Of a stretch of 64,000 nt of DNA, positions 1 through 9,734 are shown one piece after another. Origin of the DNA: Acanthamoeba castellanii str. Neff (taxonomy: Eukaryota > Discosea > Longamoebia > Acanthamoebidae); NCBI RefSeq assembly GCF_000313135.1, contig NW_004457620.1, forward strand, positions 20,388 through 84,387, read 5' to 3'. The notes beneath the pieces are model-generated. The model was not told where the DNA came from. It saw only the letters and a list, made by a program, of their open reading frames with translations, and did not search any database. Made by a program: the position numbers and the translations under genes. Position 1 is the first letter of the stretch. Each line of letters starts with the position of its first letter.

Positions 1-251
1 CTGCTGCGTACGCTCTGGTAAACCTTGTTGTAGGAGTGCATGACGATAGCGCGCGCCTCGAAGAAGCGATCGACGCAGTTGATGAGGCACTTCTGCTCAT
101 CCTTGGACAGGGCGGCACCGGGGCGGGTGACGCAGGTCTTGAAGCACCGGTTCTTGGTGGTCTGGACCATCTGCTGGAACAGCTGCTGGCCAACGCTCTC
201 CTCCTGCTTTCGGTAGAAGTCCGCCCTCTGCTGATCCGTAATCTGCGCCAT
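1..251 (-). CDS. Mitochondrial small Tim chaperone, Tim13-like (runs off window)
   Basis: About 80 residues are visible from the ATG at 251 down to 12, where a GTACGC donor suggests an intron; the rest lies outside the window. The protein carries the twin CX3C signature (CFKTC, then CLINC, 14 residues between the pairs), which forms two disulfides in small Tim proteins of the mitochondrial intermembrane space. The flanking text (KNRCFKTC, RFFEARAIVMHSYNKVY) resembles Tim13 more than Tim8, Tim9 or Tim10. By family knowledge Tim8-Tim13 hexamers escort hydrophobic precursors to the TIM22 and SAM complexes. The assignment to Tim13 rather than another small Tim is an inference; the twin CX3C class is clear. 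It is divergent to the quinone oxidoreductase gene with about 175 bp between the start codons. Confidence 0.8.
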   Translation of the reverse strand, partial: MAQITDQQRADFYRKQEESVGQQLFQQMVQTTKNRCFKTCVTRPGAALSKDEQKCLINCVDRFFEARAIVMHSYNKVYQSVRS

Positions 252-425
252 CTTTCTACGCTATTCGATTATGCAGTGATGATGCCGCGATTTTCTTTTT
301 GCCAAGCCGGACTGGATTTTCCTGGCATTTCGTAACGTGCAGCATTTCTGCGCAATTGGCTTCAAGGTGGCGGCTGACGTCATCTCGCCAGTTTGCTGTT
401 CGCCGAGAGTTGTGCCGCCGACTAG

Positions 426-1965
426 ATGAGGAGCACTCGCACCACCACACTTACCACCCTCGCCTCTTCTTGTTCTCCCTACCGCCTTCCCCTCGCACTA
501 CACCAGCGCAGTGCTGCCCAATACTTCACCGGCCTGCACCCCCACATCAACACCTCCTACACCACCCTCACTAGCAACATGCGAGCCATCATCGTCTCCA
601 AGCAGGGCGACCCCTCCGTGCTCGAGCTCAAGCACGACCTGCCCCTCCCCACCCCCGCCCCCGGCCAGGTACCGCACCACCAACCACATCAGCCCTGGTG
701 GTCTCTGCTGACGTGTGCTGACGTGGCACGTGTGGGGTAGGTGCTCGTGGAGGTGAAGGCGGCGGGCGTGAACCCGGTGGACACCTACATCCGCTCGGGC
801 GGCAACGGCTACAACGTGTCGCTGCCCTACACGCCGGGCGCGGACGGCGCTGGCGTGGTGGTGGACGCCCCGGCGCCCTCGGCCTTCAAGCCGGGCGACC
901 GCGTCTACTTTGCTAGTACCCTCACGGGCTCCTACGCCTCACACGCGCTGGCCAAGGAGGTACCTACGACGCAGCTGCATCTACACGTGGCTGCGGGCAG
1001 GTTCTGATGGTGTGTCGTGTGTTTCGTGTGTGTGTCGTGCGTGTGCAGAGCCAACTCCATCCGCTGCCTGAGAAGGTGAGCTTTGGCCAGGGCGCCGCTG
1101 TCAACGTGCCCTATTCCACTGCCTACAGGCACCGTTTGCTCCACCAGCCTTCAATTCATCAGTCATCTGATCTGATAGCAGCCTGACTCATCAAATGAAT
1201 GGTGGTGTTATGTGGTGTTGACTGTATAGGGCGCTGATCATCAAGGGCAAGGCCAGGCCGGGACAGACGGTCCTCGTCCACGGCGCCAGCGGTGGCGTGG
1301 GCATCGCCGCCGTACAGATCGCCGCCTCGCTCGGCCTGCGGATCATCGGTTCGCACGCCTCGGCCCCCAAAGGGCAGTTGTTCTCTTCGTGTCCATTGGC
1401 TCATTTACTCGTTGGCTCCTCCAATAGGCACGGCGAGCACCAAGGAGGGCCAGGAGCTGGTGCTCAGGGAGGGTGCCCATGCCGTGTTCAACCACAGGGA
1501 CGAGGACTACCTCCAGCGCATCAAGGAGTCGACCCGCGACGGCGCCGGGGTCGACATCGTCATCGAGATGCTGGCCAACGTCAACCTCGCCAAGGACCTC
1601 GACGTCATCAAGCGCGGCGGCTCCGTCGTCATCGTGGGCAGCCGAGGCGAGATCAACTTCGCACCCAGGTATGCGCTCAACAAACGCCACTACGTTGTTG
1701 CTATCTTCTTCTGTGTCTTCTTCTTCTTACACTTCATCGTCTACACAGGCTCATCATGGCGAAGGAGGCGATCGTGACCGCGGTCGCGCTTGCGCAGTCG
1801 ACGCCTGAGGAACTGGCCGAGCACCACGCCTTCATCGGGGCCGGCCTGGCCAACGGCACGCTGCGGCCGGTGGTCGACAAGGAGTTCGCACTCGGCGACG
1901 CGCCCAAGGCCCACGAGGAGGTCATCAGCGGCACCCACGCCGGCAAGATCGTCCTTCTTCCCTAA
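426..1965 (+). CDS. NAD(P)H:quinone oxidoreductase (zeta-crystallin type, MDR family)
   Basis: Six exons: 426-668, 741-959, 1049-1128, 1230-1348, 1428-1668, 1749-1965, closing in frame to 372 residues. The core shows the GroES-like N-domain ([18 protein letters not shown]), then the Rossmann motif [15 protein letters not shown], and a C-terminal segment ending AGKIVLLP, all typical of medium-chain quinone reductases without zinc. Reaction by family: one- or two-electron reduction of quinones with NADPH. The ATG at 426 adds about 50 residues rich in Ser, Thr and Arg before [10 protein letters not shown] (ATG at 580), which looks like a mitochondrial presequence; starting at 580 would give a cytosolic enzyme. 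Intron 3 (1129-1229) begins with GC rather than GT, and only that junction restores TAYRAL. Confidence 0.9.
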
Positions 1966-2202
1966 GAAACCAAGCCAGAGCCAAGCTTTATGCTTCATCA
2001 ACATTCCACACCAGCTTTCATCCCTTAATTTTTCCAACTCGTCCCCTGAAGAAGGAAATTGGTGTTTCTTTTTATTTCCTTCGCATTTCTTTGGCCCAAT
2101 CTGGTGTTTTTCCAATTCTCTTTTTGTTGCCGCCGGAGACAAATCGGTCTCAAACAAATCGATCGATCGGCACAGCATCGCATCGACAGACGAAACATAA
2201 AC

Positions 2203-4128
2203 ATGGGACGCAACGTTGCCAAAAAGAAGGCCGCCGCTGCCCCGGCAGCCAAGAAGAAGCCGACCACATCCGGCCCCACCAAGAAAATCGCCAAAAAATC
2301 AACTTCTACAAAATCTCAAAATCAGAAGATTAAATCGACGAAACAACAAACTGCCAACTCCTCTGCTTCATCTCCTGCAGAGGTTAATTCTACTACCTCT
2401 CCTTCTTCTCCTTCCTCTACTTCATCTCCCTCCATCACAACCTGCGCCACCACGACTTCGCAATCTCCAGTCCCCGCCCCCGCCCCCGCCCCCGCGGTGC
2501 GCAAGCCGTCGGCCAAGCTGGCCGCGCGTCGGGCCAAGGTGCTGAGCTACGAGGCCCAGCTCGCGCCCGGCCAGGGTCCCAAGCCCGTCAAGGGCGTGCA
2601 GAAGGGCGCCGTGCCGACCAAGTCCGAGGGCGAGCTCAAGCGGGTCGAGCAGCTGGCCGCGCACCTCCGCACGCTGCAGGAGGACGAGGAGGCCCGCGAG
2701 CGGCTCCGGCGCCAGGAGGAGGAGGCGGCCCTGCGGCTGGCCCTCACCTCCGTCAGCCACCGACGCGGCGCCGACAAGACCGCCTTTGACGTGTGGGACG
2801 CCCACCCGGAGAGTACGACGCCGCACACAACACGCAAAACACAACACACGCGACACGCGCCACAAATGCTGACGTCATCGTGTGTCGTGTCGTGTCGTGT
2901 CGTGTCGTGTCGTGTCGTGTCGTGTCGTGCGAACAGAGATGGCGAAGCAGATGCTGCTCGAGCGCAGGCAGGTGGAGGAGGAGTGGGTCGACCTCACCAT
3001 CCCCAAGCCCGTCAAGGTGAGACGCGTCTCTTCCACTCGACGTCGTGAGTCCTCTTGCTCACCGTGTGTCGTGTCGTGTCGTGTCGTGCGCTGTGCGTGT
3101 GTCGTGTCGTGTCGTGTGGTTGGTCGTGTGCGGAAACAGCCGCCGAAGGGCCTGTTGGAGAGGCAGCACCCGACCAACGTGCCGGCGGTGGAGGTGGCGG
3201 CGCCCGGTAACTCGTACCGGCCGACCTACGACGACCACCAGGACGTGCTGGGCGAGGTCCTGGCCAAGCGCCTCAAGCGCAAGGAGGAGAAGCGCAAGCT
3301 CAACCGCACCGTGCGCCCCATCCAACAGGGACTCAAGCGCAAGCGCAACGTACATTCCCTCGCATTCCTTCACATTCCCACATTCCCTCTAATTCCTTCA
3401 CATTTCTCAACTCACCCCGTGCGTGTCGTGTCGTGTGCGCACACAACAACAGAGCAATCACGAGTACACTGCGGGGCTGGAAGATATTTTGGGCATCAAG
3501 AAGCCCGAGGCCGACGACAACGACGACGACGCGGTGTCGATGGCGCGCCGGCGGCCCATCGCCAGCAGCCGGTGGTCCATCAAGACCTCCAAGACCGAGC
3601 GCAATAAGCTCAAGAAGCGGGAGAACCGGCGCAAGACCAAGAAGTACAAGAAGCTGCTCAAGAAGCGCCGGGCCGAGCTCGAGGCGATTCCGGCGATCGC
3701 CGAGGAGATTGCCGAGGAGGAGACCGAGCAGGCGGCCTACCTGGAGCGCAAGCGCGCGGAGAAGGCCGACCAGGAGGGGAAGACCCGGCAGCTGAGCCGC
3801 CACGCGTTTGCGCGCCAGCCGACGCCGTACCTCCTGTCCGACGAGCTCCCGCAGACGCTGCGCCAGATGGCGCCCCTGGCCGACTACAACCCGCTCAAGG
3901 AGCGCTTCATCTCCCTCCAGAAGCGGAACCTCATCGAGGCCCGCGTTCGCGTTGGGTACGTCTCGCCTCATGACACCATGAAGCATGTGCGTGCGGCTGA
4001 CGTGTGCGGTGTGTGCGGTGTGCAGTGCCAACCGACGGTACCGTGTCAAGACGTACGTGCCCAAGTCGGCCAAGCGGGACTGGGCGCTCATCCAGTCCAC
4101 CTCCTCCACGGCCAAGTCCTCCGAATGA
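2203..4128 (+). CDS. NOP53: Ribosome biogenesis protein NOP53 (GLTSCR2/PICT1 family)
   Basis: Five exons: 2203-2812, 2937-3016, 3140-3349, 3453-3955, 4026-4128; 501 residues. The N-terminus is a long Lys/Ala then Ser/Thr/Pro-rich tail. The middle has charged coiled-coil-like stretches (LRTLQEDEEARERLRRQEEE). The C-terminal third has the family signature: SRHAFARQPTPYLLSDELP, QTLRQMAPLADYNPLKERF, SLQKRNLIEARVRV, followed by RRYRVKTYVPKSAKRDW. In yeast and human this protein sits in the nucleolus, joins 60S precursors and recruits the exosome helicase MTR4 for ITS2 trimming. Introns 1, 2 and 3 carry GTGTCG repeats. The call is firm from the C-terminal block; function here is by family. Confidence 0.88.
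2880..2932. repeat. (CGTGT)n pentamer tract in NOP53 intron 1
   Basis: About ten copies of CGTGT in tandem; the same unit recurs in NOP53 introns 2 and 3 in shorter form. Confidence 0.9.
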
Positions 4129-4258
4129 TCAGTCGCCGCCGCAGCCGCCCGCACCACCGCCATCACCGCCTTCTTCCCCTAAACCAAAGCCAATGAAACG
4201 TTTTTGTCCCATTTTATGTGTCGTGTGCGCTGTGCGTGTCGTGTCGTGTCGTGATGTG

Positions 4259-5014
4259 TCACGCGCGGCGCGAGCCGTCGACTGCGCCGCGCTCGAGCCG
4301 GTTGTCGCGGATGCGGTTGAGGGCCTGCTCGCGCCGCAGCTGCTCCTCGGTGCGGGCGTCGATCTGCACCATCTTCCGCTCCTCTGCCCGCAGTCGCACT
4401 CGATTCAGCGCCACCTCCAGTTTTCGCTGTCCTGCGCGTGAGCGGTCATTTGTCTTTCAGTCGCGCCACACGCACACACAACCGCACACGCACACACCAC
4501 CGCACACGCACACACCACACGCTGCACAGTTGTCGTTACCCTCTTCCAGCTTGGCGAGGTTGTCCGGCGAGGGCGTGAAGACGAGAAACTCTTGAAACTC
4601 CTCCACCGTCCGCCTGAACCCCACCACCCGCAGGAACGCCTCCTGTCGTCGCAGGCGCGCGTGTCGTCAACGGCATGTGCGTGCGTGCATGCGTGTGCGG
4701 TGTGTGCGGTTTTACATAATTTGGCCTTGTCCAGGACACCAGAGGGGGGGGCGTACGGCGGAGGGCAGGAGGGCGAGGGTGCGCTTGTAGAGTCCCGACA
4801 CGAGCTTGAGCCGCGCGTAGCGCAGTCGGGCGGCGTCGACGGCGCCCTGGTCGGGCCAGGAGGGCTGGCCGGCGGGCTTCGGCGGGTCGATGATGTTGAC
4901 CACCACCTGGCGCAGCATCTCGAGCGCTTGCACCCGCGCGTCTGGGAGCACAGCCTGCTCGTTAGCCACGCCGTCCACCGCCTGCGCCACCTCTGCCGCC
5001 CACAGTGCTTCCAT
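4259..5014 (-). CDS. PUB-domain protein (p97/peptide-N-glycanase-associated type)
   Basis: Three exons on the minus strand: 5014-4757, 4642-4540, 4431-4259; 177 residues. The protein opens with a helical stretch (MEALWAAEVAQAVDGV), then ARVQALEMLRQVVVNIIDPP, RLRYARLKLVSGLYKRTLAL and, after the first intron, AFLRVVGFRRTVEEFQEFLVF. This order and the GF-x7-FLVF ending match the PUB (PUG) domain found in PNGase and UBXN6, which binds the C-terminal tail of p97/Cdc48. A short basic, charged tail (RVRLRAEERKMVQIDARTEE) follows. No catalytic or UBX domain is present in the model, so it may be an adaptor. It is convergent with NOP53, with about 130 bp between stop codons. Confidence 0.7.
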
Positions 5015-5187
5015 GTTTTATGGTTCTGTCTTTTCTTTTTTTCTTGCATTTCCCATACTATTGATTTATTTCTTCATCTTTTTATTTTTTAAAAGTTTTT
5101 TCTTCTTGCATTTCTCATGATATTGATTTATTTCTTCATCTGTTCATTTTTTAAAATAAATCAATAAATAGAAATTAAAAAAGATTT

Positions 5188-6425
5188 CTATTTATTGGAT
5201 GTGGGTGACTTTTTCTTTTCTCTCTTATGCTTCTTCTTGTCCCTCTTCTCTTTCCTCTTCTCTTTTCGCTCCTTCCGCCTCTTTCGCCGCTTCTTTCGCT
5301 TCCTCTCTTCTTCGCTGTCCGATTCTGACGATGACGATGATGACGATGAAGTGGGTGAACGATCTCGGCTCCTCCTCCTCCTCTTCTTCTTCCTACCGCC
5401 ATCGCCGTCATCGCCCTCCTCGCTTCGCTCACCGACGTCGCCGCGCTCCCAACTGGCCTCGTCCTCCTCGATCTGCGGCTTGCGCTTCAGGAACTTGCGG
5501 TTGCCCCGCCCGCGCACGCACTTGCCGCCGAACGCCATCTCCTTGGTCGGACCCACCGACGCCGTCGTCGTCGTCGTCGTCGCGGGTGCGTCTGACTGCT
5601 CGTGGGCCTCTCTCGCACGCAGCAGGGCCTGGCGCAGCTGGTCCTCGGTCCTCGGCGCACCACCACTATCCACCACCGGCTTGGCGGTGGTCTGCCGCCG
5701 CAGTGTCGCTTCCGCGGCTGTCGGCGCCTCGCCGATCCTCGCGGACCTCTTCGCTGCTGGCCCGCTCCTCTGTGTCGCTCGACGAACGACGTCGGCGCTT
5801 CCTATGTTCGCGCACCACGTTGGTGAGTGTTTGCACACATATCCGTACGACACACACGACACACACGACACGCACGGCACGCATCCGGTGTTGCACCTCT
5901 TGCGCGCGTGGTAGCCATCATCATCATCATCACTGGCGCGGCTGCGGCTGCGGCTGCGGCTACGGCTACGGCCTTGGCCTGCCGTCGCGCCGATCGTGGT
6001 CATCGGTGTCCGAGTTGTCGTGCTTCCTTCGGTGCCGCCGCCGCGACGGCGAGCGGTCCCCTGTGCCGCCGTGGTCGCCGCCGCCAGCGCGGTTGTGGGC
6101 CAGCGTGTGGGTGATCACGTTTCGCAGGAAACGGCGGTCGGGCACCCCTCGCTCGCCTGCTGTCGCCTTCCCCTGCATTTTATTTTATTTTATTCAATAA
6201 ATTAAATCAACATAGAAGATGAAAATAAATATAAATAAATATAAATAATAGAGAGGGAAGGGGTACGAGGTAGGCGGTGGCGCCCTGCTGGGTGGCGCGT
6301 TGCTTGTAGAGGGCGGCCTCGCGCAGGATGGCCTGAATCGCTGCCACGCTGCTGTCGCCTCGCGCATCGTCATCGGTCGAGGTGAGCAATCCGCTCGGAT
6401 TCAGCGGGTGCCGCATCGGAAACAT
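5188..6425 (-). CDS. NKAPD1-like (C11orf57) lysine/serine-rich nuclear protein; frame breaks
   Basis: Exon 1 is 6425-6267; exon 2 starts at 6172. The joined N-terminus (EAALYKQRATQQGATAYL, then FLRNVITHTLAHN) recalls the RNVI-HT-AHN motif near the start of human NKAPD1, from memory. Downstream come an RS-repeat tract with five Asp, a KR/Ser tract, AFGGKCVRGRGNRKFLKR, and a long Lys/Arg/Glu/Ser tail ending at 5188. The reading frame does not stay open: it shifts near 5975 (between RRDG and the RS repeat) and again somewhere in 5890-5660. The second shift could be one or two introns (donor at 5896, acceptor CATAG near 5805; possibly a further 54-nt intron); the first has no plausible intron and may be a single-base assembly error. 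A nuclear/splicing role is only inferred from composition. Confidence 0.5.
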
Positions 6426-6534
6426 CCTCTCCCTCTCTTCTTCTCTCCTCCAAATCAATCAAATAAAAGCGAATAAAAAAGAGAAAACATGTTTTCATTT
6501 CTTTTCTTTCAACCTTTACGGCCGATTTTCTTTT

Positions 6535-9517
6535 TCAGCTTCTTTCCGTCGAAGCGAAGAGGTCGGTGGACTTGGGGTGGGCGATGGAGTGGGTGGCGAG
6601 GATGGCGGCCTCCTCGCGCACCACGAAGGCCGTGTCCAGCACGATCACCGAGTTCCGTTCGCCCACGTCGAACCGCAGGAAGGTCGTCGACGCCGACGCC
6701 GCACAGGCCGCGCGCGAACGAAGCGGCTCGAAGACAGGAGTGGTGGTCTTCGTCATCTCCTTCTTCTCCTCCTCCGCCTCCGTCGACTCCTTGGTGATGT
6801 GTCCTAAAGTGCCGGGTTGCGCTTGATGCAGCTCAGGCTGTTCGCTCGGCGTGTGTGACGGCTCGGGTTGTGCGGCCCCGAGCTGTGTGCTATGGAGGGT
6901 CACATCGTCGCTTGCGCCAGTAGTTGCCACAGACCCATCATCTGCAGCGGTCGGTGCTATCAACGATGGCGGCGGTGACGGGTCGTGCGGTTGCTCGGGT
7001 TGTGCGGCCTCGGCCGGCGGTGGGTGTCCGCCATCAAGGGTCATGCCGTCGCTGCCACCATCAGTAGTGGTAGTGGTAGTGGTAGTGGTCGGCGGGGCTG
7101 ATGACGGTATGTCACCGTCCAAGGGCGCGACGGCGGCGGCAGACGTCGACGCTTCTCTATGTGCGGCCTTGTGACGTTCAAGATAGTCCTCAACAAGGCG
7201 CACCAGCTGCTTCATGTTGCGGATGGTGACCTGCTCACGCACGAACGATCATGCCCTGCTGTGAGTCTGAAGATGAGAGGAGGAAGAAGAAGCAGCAGCA
7301 GCAGAAGAGCACGTACGCCGTTGAATCGCCTTAGGCGGACGCACCAGGCGCCAGCCCTATAGCCCACAGTCACAGCCGAAGGCAAGATCTGCGACAGTAT
7401 CACCACCTGCTCGGGACCCTCCTCTGGCGGGGTCTGGGCAAGGGGGGCAGAGAGCAGGTGAGCCAAGCCACGCTGGTGCGGACGTACGTCACCTCGTCAC
7501 GCGGGTCGATGGTCGGGAGTTGGCGTACGGGGGACGGAAGCCCATGCGAGTAGTGCCAGAGAAGCGACGAAGGCGTCTTGGCCTGCCAGTTGCCGCCGTA
7601 CCAGCCATGCAGGAAAGGCACTGGTACGACGTGCGCCAAGTGAGACAACCACGCCACACGCCACGCCGCACGGCACCGGCCCGGTCAGGCCTGAGTACCT
7701 GAGAGAGGGCAGAAGACAAGACCACCAACGATGAAGTAGGACGCAAACGAGTCGAATCCGTGGAGCCGCGGCACCAGTGGAATTGTTGGCTGGCGGCGCG
7801 TGGCATCAAAAAAATCAGCGGTGAGGGCCAACAAACAACATAGCACAGGGCTCCAAGGGCGGGGTATACCCGTAGGATGGTCTCGACGTCGAGGACTTGA
7901 CCGTACCTCAGCACGGTCAAGGTGCACTTATCGCCGGAGTACTTGCCACCTGCCAAATACAGGCGAACGTGGGCTAAAATGGTACCGGTTGCAAAAGGGA
8001 CAAAGCTGCGTACCGAAGAGGTAGTCGACGCCCACCCTTTCGTTGTCGCGGAAGGAGATGGTGCCGTCATCAGCGATTTTCACGCCGTCGATCTCCATCA
8101 GCACTGGAAATAAGGTGCGAGATGGTTGATTGTAACAATCTGCTCCATAACCACTGGGAGAACAGCAGCTTTACCATCTTCAGTATTCAACACGGGCTGG
8201 CCGTTGAAGTAGGCGAGTGATGACAGCGGGTCGATCTGGGTCACCAAAACTACGTATCGAGTCGTTACGTTGGCATTACATCCAACTTAAGAAAACACGT
8301 CGGGCGCCTTTGGCTACGTACCTCCGCACTGGTCATCGTTCATACCGTAGTACTTCCGCAGCGTGGGGCTCTCCATTTTGGCTATCTGTGCGCCGACACG
8401 TGAGTCCTACACGCAGAGTAACAACGCCCACCACCTACATGGCCCACTCACACACACTCGACAATCCACGGCGGACGTGTACCGTGACACCGGCGTCGAT
8501 GAAGGTGACCTTGCCGCTACGGTCGTATTCGGTAAGGAATCGCTGAATGACCGGCACGGGTATGATGTGACCGATGTTCTGGGCCTTGAGTCGTCGGGAG
8601 AACGCAATGCCCACCTGCCACCATTAACCGCGGCGTGAGCGAGACCTCGCGTTTGGCCGTGGCAGCGGACACCGCCAACAACGTACCACTTTCTTGCCCA
8701 GGAACACGGGTCCGCCCGAGTTGCCCGAGTTGATGGCGGCATCGATCTGCACGGCCAGCAGCGGCGTGCACCTATTTACATACACCTGCACATCCACCCT
8801 GGAGAGCGAACACGCATCGGTGAGCAGTCACAAGGCGCCATCGCGGACTATGCAAGCTTGTTCGAGGCAACGACGTACCGGGAGACGACGCCGCAAGTGA
8901 CCGAGATGTTGTCGCCACCGGTCGGGTAGCCAACGCATGTGACGGACTCCTGGAGCTGCGGTACTTTACCGAACTGAAGCGGGGTGTAGTCGGCCCAGAA
9001 GGCCTCGTCGTCCACCTCCAGCATGGCGATGTCGCACTGGTACCCGAGGCACACCACACGGGCCACGAACCGCTTTGGGTTGCCGTGCCGCCGCACCCTA
9101 CACGTCCAGCCCAGCAGAAGAAGTAATCAAGAAGCAATCTTTCGTTTTCGAGTAGCGGCGTCGATAGACGTACATGACGGTGATCGCATCTTCTACAACG
9201 TGGGCGTTGGTGAGGATGCGCCGAGGGTGGATGGTGAAGCCTGAGCCCGACGAGTTCTTGGAGGACTTGCGCTGCCACGGCATCGCGTAGGAGACCTTGG
9301 CACGCACGACGAACACCTTGACGACCGACCCCATGGCAACCGACCCCAGCCGCGTAGGGCTGGCCTTCCTCTTTTTGCTGTTGTTGCCACTACGGCTCCG
9401 CGACGTTGGTGCCGGCGAGGGCATGATGCCTTCGGCCTGCTCCTGGCGGTCCGCATCGTTCTCCTCCTTGAGGATGCCTTCAACTTCAGCATTTAGCGCC
9501 TGGCCCTCTTCTTCCAT
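6535..9517 (-). CDS. HtrA/Deg serine protease, plant DEG9-like, with long insertion
   Basis: Twelve exons: 9517-9174, 9097-8879, 8798-8687, 8614-8483, 8406-8322, 8249-8175, 8103-8014, 7949-7870, 7789-7699, 7620-7493, 7433-7317, 7230-6535; 722 residues, in phase throughout. Trypsin-like triad residues are visible: His106 in LTNAHVV, Asp137 in YQCDIAML, Ser215 in NSGNSGGP. The protease domain is followed by a PDZ ([22 protein letters not shown] block and [14 protein letters not shown]) and by the second PDZ-like module characteristic of DEG9/Deg2 ([48 protein letters not shown]). The last exon then holds about 150 residues of Thr/Pro/Ala/Glu-rich sequence before the conserved end ([17 protein letters not shown]). 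Start ATG 9517 precedes a Lys/Arg/Ser region that could be nuclear-localising, as DEG9 is nucleolar in Arabidopsis. Confidence 0.88.
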
Positions 9518-9734
9518 CTTGGCTGGACTTGAATATTTATTTATGTCCAATTCTGAAAAAAACAATCCAAAAACACCCCACGTGCACAGCTGGCACAATT
9601 AAAAAAATTCTAGAATTTCTCTAACTAAATAAACAGAATAACAAACAGCCAGCGGAAGAGGGCCCGAAAGGTCTTCTCTGTGTGCAGGAGGACTAGGCCG
9701 GCAAGGAATTCGCAGGTTTTGTCGATCGACAAGG

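Noticed and set aside
4592..5092. Plus-strand ORF over the PUB gene
   Set aside because: The minus frame has a conserved PUB domain with consistent splice sites; the plus frame has none.
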